NCBI RefSeq assembly: GCF_003711225.1
Contig: NZ_CP031030.1
Location: forward strand, 5,671,001-5,735,000
Source of the DNA: Runella sp. SP2
GTDB lineage: Bacteria; Bacteroidota; Bacteroidia; Cytophagales; Spirosomataceae
Direction of reading: 5' to 3'
Length of the DNA stretch: 64,000 nt
The notes beneath the pieces were generated by a model. It was given only the letters and a program-made list of their open reading frames with translations, was not told where the DNA came from and searched no databases. Made by a program: the position numbers and the translations under genes. Shown here piece after piece: positions 1 to 7,452 of this stretch (position 1 is the stretch's first letter; every line of letters starts with the position of its first letter).

Positions 1-1
1 G

Positions 2-2005
2 CCTCCTTTCCACCTCATCAAAAATGAGCATTTTGAGCCTGCGTTTGTGGAAGGAATCAAACAACAAACGACCGAAATCGCCGCTATTACCAACCAGAAA
101 GCAGCTCCTACATTTGCCAATACCATTTTGGCGCTGGAAAACAGCGGCGATTTGCTTGACCGAGTGGGTGCAGTATTTTACAACTACAACAGCGCCAATA
201 CCAGCGACGCCCTCCAAAAAATCGCCCAAACACTTTCGCCCCAACTCTCGAAGCACCGCGACGATATTCAGCTCAATGCCGAGTTATTCAAACGGGTTAA
301 AGCCGTTTATGACCAACGTAATCAGCTCAAACTAACGACCGAACAACTCACTTTACTCGAAAAGACCTACAAAGGATTTGTAAGAAGCGGAGCAGCCCTT
401 CCTGCCGACAAACAAGCACGTTTGCGTAAAATCAACGAAGAATCGTCGTTGTTGACGCTCAAGTTTGGCCAAAACATTTTGACTGAAACCAACGGTTATA
501 AACTGGTTATTGATAAAAAAGAAGACTTGAGTGGCTTACCATCTTCGCTCGTAGCTGCTGCTGCCGAAGATGCAAAAAAACGCAAACTCGAAGGAAAATG
601 GGTATTTACGCTGCAAAACCCGAGCATCATGCCGTTTTTGCAGTACGCCGATAACCGCGCCCTCCGCGAACAAATCTTCAAGGCGTATTTGGAACGCTGT
701 AACCACAACGACGCCTCCGACAACAAGGCGATTATGTCTAAAATCGTGGCACTACGGGCCGAAAAAGCAGCGCTTTTGGGTTATGAAAACCATGCGGCTT
801 ACGTGCTAGAGGAAAGTATGTCGAAAACCCCTGCCAAAGTGAGTGATTTTCTAAACCAACTCTGGACCGCTACTGTCCCTGTCACTCAGCAAGAAGCCTC
901 AGAATTGCAGACATTGATGGACAAAGAAGGCAAAAACGAGAAATTGGAAAGCTGGGACTGGCGCTACTACGCTGAAAAGCTTCGCAAGCAAAAATACGAC
1001 CTTGACGAAGAAGAGCTTCGCCCGTATTTTCCGTTGGAAGGTGTGCGCCAAGGAATTTTTACGTTGTGCAAAAAACTATATGGTCTAACGTTTGAACGCC
1101 GCACTGACATTCCCGTTTACCACGAAGAAGCGGAAGCGTTTGAAGTAAAAGAAGCCAATGGCCAACATGTAGGCGTGATTTATATGGATTTTCACCCACG
1201 GGCCAGCAAACGCGGCGGCGCTTGGATGACGAGCTACCGCAAGCAAGAAACTGAAAACAGCAAACGCTCGGCTCCCGTCGTTTCTATCGTTTGTAACTTC
1301 TCTCGTCCTGCGGGCGATGCACCTGCCCTCTTGAGCTTGGACGAAACGCGTACGTTTTTTCACGAATTTGGGCACGCGCTCCACGGGCTACTTTCCAACG
1401 TGACGTACGGTAGTTTGTCAGGCACTTCGGTTCCTCGCGATTTTGTGGAACTACCGTCTCAAATCATGGAAAACTGGGCGACCGAGCCTGAAATGTTGAA
1501 GCTGTACGCCAAACATTACAAAACAGGTGCCGTCATTCCTGATGTGCTTATCGACAAAATGGAAAAAAGTAGCTTGTTCAACCAAGGGTTTGCCACGAGC
1601 GAATACTTGGCGGCATCGTTGTTGGACATGAGCTATCATACCCTCAAAGCTGACCAAGCCCCCACCGACGTATTGGCGTTTGAAAAAGCGGCCATGGATA
1701 AAATTGGCTTGATTTCGCAAATTCCTCCTCGTTACCGTACCACTTACTTCCAGCACATTTTTGCGGGCGGATATTCTGCGGGTTATTACAGCTACATTTG
1801 GTCGGCGGTGTTGGATGCCGATGCCTTTGAAGTGTTTAAACAAAAAGGACTATTTGACCAAAAATCAGCCCAATCGTTCCGCAAAAACGTCCTAGAACGC
1901 GGTGGAACAGACGAACCGATGAAACTTTACCGCAATTTCCGTGGCGCCGAACCTGACATTAAACCGCTCCTTCGCCGCCGTGGATTGCTGAGAGAAGCGA
2001 ATTAA
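2..2005 (+). CDS. M3 family oligopeptidase (Dcp-like), 5' end outside window
   Basis: A zinc metallopeptidase of the M3 (thimet oligopeptidase / peptidyl-dipeptidase Dcp) family, which degrades short peptides. The zinc motif HEFGH is encoded at 1361-1375 and is followed by the family block ELPSQIMENW at about 1450, which supplies the third zinc ligand. The reading frame is open from base 2 and residues before the first GTG (47) continue the family-like N-terminus (HLIKNEHFEPAF), so the true start lies upstream of the window and any internal GTG is not the start. The visible ~668 residues are close to the usual family length of about 680-720. Whether it has a signal peptide cannot be seen. It ends at a strong hairpin terminator and converges with the phosphoesterase gene. 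Family assignment is secure. Confidence 0.93.
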   Translation, partial: PPFHLIKNEHFEPAFVEGIKQQTTEIAAITNQKAAPTFANTILALENSGDLLDRVGAVFYNYNSANTSDALQKIAQTLSPQLSKHRDDIQLNAELFKRVKAVYDQRNQLKLTTEQLTLLEKTYKGFVRSGAALPADKQARLRKINEESSLLTLKFGQNILTETNGYKLVIDKKEDLSGLPSSLVAAAAEDAKKRKLEGKWVFTLQNPSIMPFLQYADNRALREQIFKAYLERCNHNDASDNKAIMSKIVALRAEKAALLGYENHAAYVLEESMSKTPAKVSDFLNQLWTATVPVTQQEASELQTLMDKEGKNEKLESWDWRYYAEKLRKQKYDLDEEELRPYFPLEGVRQGIFTLCKKLYGLTFERRTDIPVYHEEAEAFEVKEANGQHVGVIYMDFHPRASKRGGAWMTSYRKQETENSKRSAPVVSIVCNFSRPAGDAPALLSLDETRTFFHEFGHALHGLLSNVTYGSLSGTSVPRDFVELPSQIMENWATEPEMLKLYAKHYKTGAVIPDVLIDKMEKSSLFNQGFATSEYLAASLLDMSYHTLKADQAPTDVLAFEKAAMDKIGLISQIPPRYRTTYFQHIFAGGYSAGYYSYIWSAVLDADAFEVFKQKGLFDQKSAQSFRKNVLERGGTDEPMKLYRNFRGAEPDIKPLLRRRGLLREAN

Positions 2006-2020
2006 ATCGAATGACTTAAA

Positions 2021-2066
2021 TAACCTCATCCCCACCCTTCTCCTTTCTGGAGAAGGGCTTTTTTTT
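2021..2066 (+). terminator. Rho-independent terminator made from an interspersed palindromic repeat
   Basis: A perfect 9-bp stem (CCCTTCTCC, 2035-2043, with GGAGAAGGG, 2049-2057; loop TTTCT) is followed by a run of T. It closes the M3 peptidase gene. The same 9-bp stem with the flanking AACCTCATCCC block recurs as an inverted pair at 43897-43987, so this terminator belongs to a small repeat family. Confidence 0.8.
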
Positions 2067-2075
2067 ACCACATCT

Positions 2076-2972
2076 TTAAAAATGATGCTCGTAGTACGTA
2101 TTTTCCACACGGCCATCTTCGTGTAATTTCAGAATGGCGTAGCCTGGTGGTGTTTCTTGATAATAGCCTGGTTGCGCTGATTTTGCATCGCCTTTGTCCC
2201 ACCAAAAACCGCTCATAGCGCCGTTGCAATAATAATGAACGTTGTTGTAAACCGCCGCATCCAGTAAATGCTGATGCCCGCTCAAACACACCCGAACTTT
2301 GTCTTTGTGTTCATAAAACAACTCTTTGAGTAGTTTGTGGTCTTTGTGCTGTCCCCCTTCCCACGATGCCGTGACGGTCAAGATGGGATAATGCGACATG
2401 AGCAACACAAAATGTCCTTTAGGAACGGCTTGGAGTTCTTTGCGAAGCCACATTAGCTGCTCTTGGTCCAGCGAAATGCCTGGGTTATTGCCGTCCAACA
2501 CCATAAAATGCCAATTCTTTTTGTTGAAACTATAATAGCGGTGCGGCATCTTCGCTCTTTTCACCACATAACCAATGCCATACATTTCATCTTCTTTGGA
2601 AGGAGCTGCCCACCAAGGGTCATGATTCCCGATGCAGGTGTAAAGTTCGTAGCCATCAAAGCTCGACTTACATTCGTCCCAAGCAGCCCATTGTTCCAAT
2701 ACGCGCTCACGGGTAATGTCTTTATAATCAGCAGCATGAATAGTGTCTCCTGTATTGAGAAAGAAGTCTATTTTTTTGGTTTTCACTTCCTCCAAACACT
2801 TTCTAAACCGCGCTGGAATCCCATTTTCGGGGCGAATGTGGACGTCGGTAATGTGGCCAATCGTCAAAACGGGTTTAGGCGCAGACGCCTTAGGCGAATT
2901 AACCGACGAATTGACCCCCGCTGCGGCGGTCATAGCTAAGGGAAAGTTCTTAACAAAATTTCTTCTTTTCAT
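2076..2972 (-). CDS. Exported metallophosphoesterase (calcineurin-like)
   Basis: A calcineurin-type metallophosphoesterase. Metal-binding motifs are visible in order: a DVHI block (D-x-H) near the N-terminus, NTGDTIH (GD motif), CIGNHDPWW (GNHD), LMSHYPI (H) and LSGHQH (GHxH). The start at 2972 gives an N-terminus beginning MKRRNFVKNF followed by an Ala-rich stretch. This resembles a twin-arginine export signal, so the enzyme is probably periplasmic. An in-frame ATG 24 bases upstream (2996) would place eight residues before the twin Arg and is less likely. The substrate cannot be told from sequence; relatives include phosphodiesterases, 5'-nucleotidase-like enzymes and purple acid phosphatases. 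It stands alone, convergent with the M3 peptidase gene. Confidence 0.85.
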   Translation of the reverse strand: MKRRNFVKNFPLAMTAAAGVNSSVNSPKASAPKPVLTIGHITDVHIRPENGIPARFRKCLEEVKTKKIDFFLNTGDTIHAADYKDITRERVLEQWAAWDECKSSFDGYELYTCIGNHDPWWAAPSKEDEMYGIGYVVKRAKMPHRYYSFNKKNWHFMVLDGNNPGISLDQEQLMWLRKELQAVPKGHFVLLMSHYPILTVTASWEGGQHKDHKLLKELFYEHKDKVRVCLSGHQHLLDAAVYNNVHYYCNGAMSGFWWDKGDAKSAQPGYYQETPPGYAILKLHEDGRVENTYYEHHF

Positions 2973-3198
2973 GGAAACGGTTTGTTTGGAGCTCAAATAT
3001 AGTTAATATATACTAAACAATAGTTTACCAATTAACAAATTCGCGCCGTTTATCCACTTTCCGGCCTGTTCATTTGCCTAAAAAAACTTTTCATCAGCCC
3101 ATAACGGCATTTTATCCTTTCGATTTTAGGCTTTATCCTTTTTTGTTTCCCGAATGCCTTTTTGTGTTTCAACTTTGTAACGTTAAAACCAAACGGCC

Positions 3199-5763
3199 AT
3201 GAAACAAATATCTCTACTTCTCGCCATTACACTTTGTATTTTTGCATTTTCGGGTTCAGTACACGCCCAATTTCCAATGGGTGGAGCTGCTCCCGCCAAA
3301 GCACTCCCTGGCACAGCAGGTGACCAAACACCCAAAGGCAGCGCCAAAATCACAGGCTTCGTTGTTGATTCTTCGGTAACCAAAGCGGTTGAATTTGCAA
3401 GCATTGCGCTCTACAACAAAACGACTGGTAAGGCTGTTGATGGCACCATCGCCGACGAAAAAGGGAAGTTTGTTCTCAACAAATTGGCCGATGGAAATTA
3501 CCAAATCCTGATTTCTTTCCTTGGTTTTAAAAACAAAACCATTGACAATATCACCTTAGCCAAAGGACAAGACCTTGACTTGGGCGTTATCAAACTTTCG
3601 CCTAGCGTGCAGACACTCAGCGAGGTAGTTGTAACGGGCCAAGCAGCCATTATCGAAGAAAAAGTGGATCGTTTGGTCTATAACGCCGATAAAGACATCG
3701 CAGCCAAAGGCGGTGACGCCACCGACGTGTTGCGTAAAGTACCTTTGTTAACGGTCGATTTGGACGGGAACGTATCACTTCGCGGAAGCTCTAATATCCG
3801 CGTCTTGATTAACAACAAACCAAGCACCATCATCGCCAGCAGCATTTCGGACGCGTTGAAGCAAATTCCTGCCGACCAAATTAAGACCGTAGAAGTAATC
3901 ACCAGCCCATCGGCCAAATACGATGCGGAAGGTTCGGGCGGGATTATCAACATCATCACGAAGAAAAACAGTTTACAAGGATTGAACCTCAACGTGGATG
4001 CAGGAGTAGGTAACCGTGGTTCTTCGCTGTCTCTCAATGGCAATTACCGCAAGGGGAAAGCTGGACTTACGTTGGGAGGTTTTGGCCGTGCCAACTACAA
4101 CACCATCACCAAAACGAGCATGGATCAAACGAGTATTTCAAACGGAGTTTCGACGCTCATTCGTCAAAAAGGGGATGGCTACAGCGAGTTTTTGTTTGGC
4201 CAATACAACTTAGGATTTGACTACGATTTAGCCAAAAACCAAAGCCTAACGGCGGGGGTTCGCTACGGTGCTCGTAACATGAAAAGCCAACAAGATTTGA
4301 TTACTGAACTTTACAACAACGGGGTAGCAGGCACTGGTTCTCGCCGCGACGTGGACGTTAAAAACTTGTCGGGAACGGTCGATGTCAACTTGGATTACCT
4401 TCATACGTACAAAAAACCACAGCAAGAATGGAGCGTATCGACGCTGTATAGCCGCAATGATTTGACTAACAACTTCGACGCCAATATTTTGGGTGGCGAA
4501 GGAAACTTACTAAGCCGTCAGCGCAACTTGAACTCTAACTTGAACCAAGAGTTTACCCTCCAAACGGATTACCAAACGCCCATCAAGAAAAATCAAATGA
4601 TTGAGTTTGGGGGAAAAGGCATCTTCCGTCAAGTAAACAGCGACTACCGCTTTTTGGCCGCTGGTTCCACTGGTGATTTCACTACCCAAGCAGGTCAGCC
4701 TGCGGGTGAGTTGCTTTACCACCAAAACATTGCCGCAGGATATAGCTCTTACACTTATACCACCAAAAAGCGCTACACTTTCAAAGGAGGTTTGCGTTAT
4801 GAGCATACGTTTATCGACGCCTCTACTCGTGAGGGCGGGCCGATTGGAGTCGCCGACTATGGCATATTGGTGCCTAGTTTGAACGCCTCAAAAACCATCA
4901 AAGGAACTACCCTGAAATTAGGTTACAACCGTCGTATCCAACGCCCAGGTTTGCAACAATTGAACCCTAACTTCAACTCTGCCAACCCTCAAAACATCAG
5001 CGTTGGTAACCCAGAACTACGCCCCGAGTTGACCGACAACATCGAATTAGGTTTGAGCAAAACCATCAAGAAAGTGTTCATCAATGCCTCGTTTTTTGGA
5101 CGTTATACCGACAACGCCATCACCCAAGTACGTCGCCCCTCTGATACCCTGTCGGGTGCTATCATCACCACTTTCGAGAACATCGGTCGTCAACAAGCGT
5201 ACGGAACGAATATTTTTGCCAACATTGCATTTACCTCGAAGTTTAACGTAGGATTGTTCTCCAACATTTTTTACACCAAAATGACAGGACAAGCCCTTGG
5301 TTTGAACGGTGTAACCCAAGACTTTACCAACGACGGTGTTAACGTAAGCGGTGGTCTGTTTTCACAAGCGCAGTTTAAGAACGGTTGGGGAGTGCAAGCC
5401 TTCGGATTTATGCAAGGCCGCCAAGTGCAGCTTCAAGGGTTTCAGGGAGGATTTGCTTTCTACACCTTCGGGGTGAAGAAAGATTTCAAGAACAAAAAGG
5501 GAAGCCTTGGATTAGCGGGTGAAAACTTCTTCAGCAACCGCTTCAACATTCACTCGGAGCTTAAATCACCTGTGTTTAACCAAGTTAGCAACGTGTATCT
5601 TTACAACCGTGGGGTGCGTTTGACTTTTACTTACAAACTTGGTAAAATGACCACCGACGCACCGAAAAAGAAAGCCCGCTCGGTCAACAACGACGACGTT
5701 AAATCAGACGGTGCAGGCCAAACAGGCGGTGCTCCTGGAGGAACCCAACAGCGCAACCGATAG
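3199..5763 (+). CDS. Outer-membrane beta-barrel protein with carboxypeptidase-like N-domain (TonB-receptor-like)
   Basis: 854 residues. A Sec signal peptide (MKQISLLLAITL...VHAQ) is followed by a carboxypeptidase-regulatory-like Ig fold (about residues 50-130), a plug-like domain (about 140-235, containing SSNIRVLINNKPS and GSGGIINIITKK) and a long beta-barrel (to about 825). This matches the Bacteroidota 'outer membrane beta-barrel family protein' class related to TonB-dependent receptors; the ligand is unknown. No SusD partner follows, so a SusC role is unlikely. After the last barrel strand comes an unusual hydrophilic Lys/Asp/Gly/Gln-rich tail of about 30 residues that should lie outside the barrel. 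The next gene begins 48 bases downstream on the same strand and may be cotranscribed. Confidence 0.88.
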   Translation: MKQISLLLAITLCIFAFSGSVHAQFPMGGAAPAKALPGTAGDQTPKGSAKITGFVVDSSVTKAVEFASIALYNKTTGKAVDGTIADEKGKFVLNKLADGNYQILISFLGFKNKTIDNITLAKGQDLDLGVIKLSPSVQTLSEVVVTGQAAIIEEKVDRLVYNADKDIAAKGGDATDVLRKVPLLTVDLDGNVSLRGSSNIRVLINNKPSTIIASSISDALKQIPADQIKTVEVITSPSAKYDAEGSGGIINIITKKNSLQGLNLNVDAGVGNRGSSLSLNGNYRKGKAGLTLGGFGRANYNTITKTSMDQTSISNGVSTLIRQKGDGYSEFLFGQYNLGFDYDLAKNQSLTAGVRYGARNMKSQQDLITELYNNGVAGTGSRRDVDVKNLSGTVDVNLDYLHTYKKPQQEWSVSTLYSRNDLTNNFDANILGGEGNLLSRQRNLNSNLNQEFTLQTDYQTPIKKNQMIEFGGKGIFRQVNSDYRFLAAGSTGDFTTQAGQPAGELLYHQNIAAGYSSYTYTTKKRYTFKGGLRYEHTFIDASTREGGPIGVADYGILVPSLNASKTIKGTTLKLGYNRRIQRPGLQQLNPNFNSANPQNISVGNPELRPELTDNIELGLSKTIKKVFINASFFGRYTDNAITQVRRPSDTLSGAIITTFENIGRQQAYGTNIFANIAFTSKFNVGLFSNIFYTKMTGQALGLNGVTQDFTNDGVNVSGGLFSQAQFKNGWGVQAFGFMQGRQVQLQGFQGGFAFYTFGVKKDFKNKKGSLGLAGENFFSNRFNIHSELKSPVFNQVSNVYLYNRGVRLTFTYKLGKMTTDAPKKKARSVNNDDVKSDGAGQTGGAPGGTQQRNR

Positions 5764-5811
5764 TCACTTTTTAACAAAATTTTCGTCTATACAAAAACAA
5801 CCATAACTAAA

Positions 5812-6525
5812 ATGAAAACTAACAAATTCCTTGCCGCAGCCTTCGTTGCCTTTGTATCAGTAGGTGCTTATGCCCAAACCGTAGATGAAATTGTCGATAA
5901 ACACGTGGCTGCCTTGGGTGGCAAAGACAAATTGAACAGCGTAAAAAGTCTCATTATTGAACGTTCGCTTGCCGTACAAGGCATGGAAATTCCTAACAAA
6001 ACGATTTTGATGGTTGGCAAAGCTGCCCGTTCGGAATCATCGGTCATGGGAAACACCATGGTGCAGGTATTTGATGCTACCTCAGGCTGGATGATTCGCC
6101 CAACAATGATGGGCGGAACAGGTGAGCCCGAAGATATGCCTGCTGAAATGGTAAAACAACAAGGTGGTCAGTTAGATCCGTTTGGTGGATTGGTCAACTA
6201 CAAAGAAAAAGGCAACAAAGTAGAGTTGATTGGCTCAGAAAAGGTGGACAAAAAAGACGCCTATCACCTTAAACTTACTACCAAAGACGGACAAATAGTA
6301 GATGAATACATCGATGCAAACTCGTTCATGATTGTCAAAGTAAAAGTATCAGCAGGTGGTCAAGACAGCGAAATTTCTTTCTCTGATTACAAAGCAGTAG
6401 AAGGTATTCCGTTTGCTAATACCATGGAAATGACAAGCCAAATGGGTGCCCTTTCGTTTGCTACGACCAAAGTAACCATCAATCCTCCCGTTGACGAGTC
6501 TATTTTTAAGAAGCCTGTGAAATAA
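5812..6525 (+). CDS. LolA-like exported protein (outer membrane lipoprotein-sorting protein family)
   Basis: 237 residues with a clear signal peptide ending in AYAQ. The mature part resembles the LolA/LolB-like fold proteins that Bacteroidota genomes carry in many copies: the N-terminal helix TVDEIVDKHVAALGG, then alternating strands, a VFDATSGWMIRP segment and the ISFSDYKAVEGIPFANTMEM block typical of this group. Such proteins sit in the periplasm and are thought to bind lipid or lipoprotein, but this paralogue family is not the housekeeping LolA and its cargo is unknown. It follows the beta-barrel gene by 48 bases with no terminator between, so the two are probably one operon. A bidirectional terminator follows at 6579. 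Confidence 0.75.
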   Translation: MKTNKFLAAAFVAFVSVGAYAQTVDEIVDKHVAALGGKDKLNSVKSLIIERSLAVQGMEIPNKTILMVGKAARSESSVMGNTMVQVFDATSGWMIRPTMMGGTGEPEDMPAEMVKQQGGQLDPFGGLVNYKEKGNKVELIGSEKVDKKDAYHLKLTTKDGQIVDEYIDANSFMIVKVKVSAGGQDSEISFSDYKAVEGIPFANTMEMTSQMGALSFATTKVTINPPVDESIFKKPVK

Positions 6526-6578
6526 CTAGCACGCACTACAGTTGGCTGTTAATTGTTATCAGTTAACCGCTTTATATA

Positions 6579-6615
6579 ACACAAAAGCCACCTTGAACGG
6601 GGTGGCTTTTGTGTT
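6579..6615. terminator. Bidirectional Rho-independent terminator
   Basis: A long stem (ACACAAAAGCCACC with GGTGGCTTTTGTGT, loop about 8 nt) sits between the convergent LolA-like gene and the LTxxQ-protein gene. The A/T-rich stem base gives a U-tract in both directions. Confidence 0.8.
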
Positions 6616-6646
6616 TATTTATGAGTTCAACGTTTTTCAAAACCGA

Positions 6647-7027
6647 CTAGCCTCTGCGGTAAGGACGGTTGTCAAAACGTTGTGAGTGATGGTACGCCGT
6701 CCAGCGGTCGCGTTGGGCTGGCGTCAACACCGACCAAATGTCTTGTTGTTTCTCACGCTGCAAACGTTGGTATTCAAACTGGCTCAACCGACGGTTTCTG
6801 AACAAACGGTCGTATCGGTCTTCGATGCGCTTGATTTCGTTTTCTTGCTTCCGCGTCAACTTCACTACGTTGTCGAGTCGGTTGATATTTAGCTCTTCCA
6901 ACGCGTTATCTACGCGAGGATTTGCTGCTTGAGGAGCCGCTGGCGATGGACGATAATCGCGTTGGGCGTTTACATTGGCGATGCCCAAAATGGCGAAAGC
7001 GGCGATGGTTACGATGGTCTTTTTCAT
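6647..7027 (-). CDS. Small exported LTxxQ (Spy/CpxP-like) protein
   Basis: 126 residues. A signal peptide (MKKTIVTIAAFAILGIANVNAQ) precedes a Pro/Ala-rich linker and a charged, all-helical region with two LTxxQ-type motifs, LTRKQ and LTPAQ, separated by an Arg/Glu-rich stretch. This is the pattern of periplasmic Spy/CpxP-like chaperone-type proteins, although the similarity is at motif level only and function is inferred. The C-terminus is short and basic (NRPYRRG). It appears monocistronic, with the terminator at 6579-6615 downstream. Confidence 0.65.
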   Translation of the reverse strand: MKKTIVTIAAFAILGIANVNAQRDYRPSPAAPQAANPRVDNALEELNINRLDNVVKLTRKQENEIKRIEDRYDRLFRNRRLSQFEYQRLQREKQQDIWSVLTPAQRDRWTAYHHSQRFDNRPYRRG

Positions 7028-7160
7028 GGTTGTTGCTGTTTTAAATTGTGTGTTTAAGTAATTGCTTTACGATTCTTAGAACAATTACCACCACCACAGT
7101 TTAACGCTTCAACTCCATCAATCGGCTGACTGGTTGTTTTAGTCGATAGTTTCAAAAAAC

Positions 7161-7337
7161 TTATCTATCAACGCCCTGCTGCTTCTCGCTTTTGCTGGCC
7201 GATACCTTAAAAACCAAAGACAGTGGCCAAAATAATGCTACGTTGAACGCCCGAGCCCAGTTAGGCTTATTTTCACGACTTTCTCTCGCAACGTACCAAA
7301 GCAATACTATTCCTGAAATAATTAAGGCAGCTGTCAT
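7161..7337 (-). CDS. Small single-pass membrane protein, unknown
   Basis: A 58-codon open frame running from ATG at 7337 to TAA at 7161. The product begins MTAALIISGIVLLWYVARES: a short N-terminus, one hydrophobic helix, then a polar stretch, a second moderately hydrophobic segment (AFNVALFWPLSLVF) and a Lys/Gln/Ser-rich tail. The layout looks like a real small membrane protein rather than chance, but I recognise no family. It lies alone in the roughly 420-base gap between the LTxxQ gene and the DUF5916 gene; nothing else is visible in that gap. Confidence 0.45.
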   Translation of the reverse strand: MTAALIISGIVLLWYVARESRENKPNWARAFNVALFWPLSLVFKVSASKSEKQQGVDR

Positions 7338-7452
7338 TTTAGTTGTGGATTTTGTTTAATCAAATGTAGTTCTTTAGTATCAACCCCTTGTCCAGAATAT
7401 TACTATCGGCAAATATTTGATTATGAGTGGATTGGCTTTAACCTCGTTGAGG

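Noticed and set aside
3141..3177. A -33/-7 promoter for the beta-barrel gene (TTTG ... CAACTTTG)
   Set aside because: The -7 has a mismatch at its first base and the gap to the -33 is about 24 bases, longer than usual.
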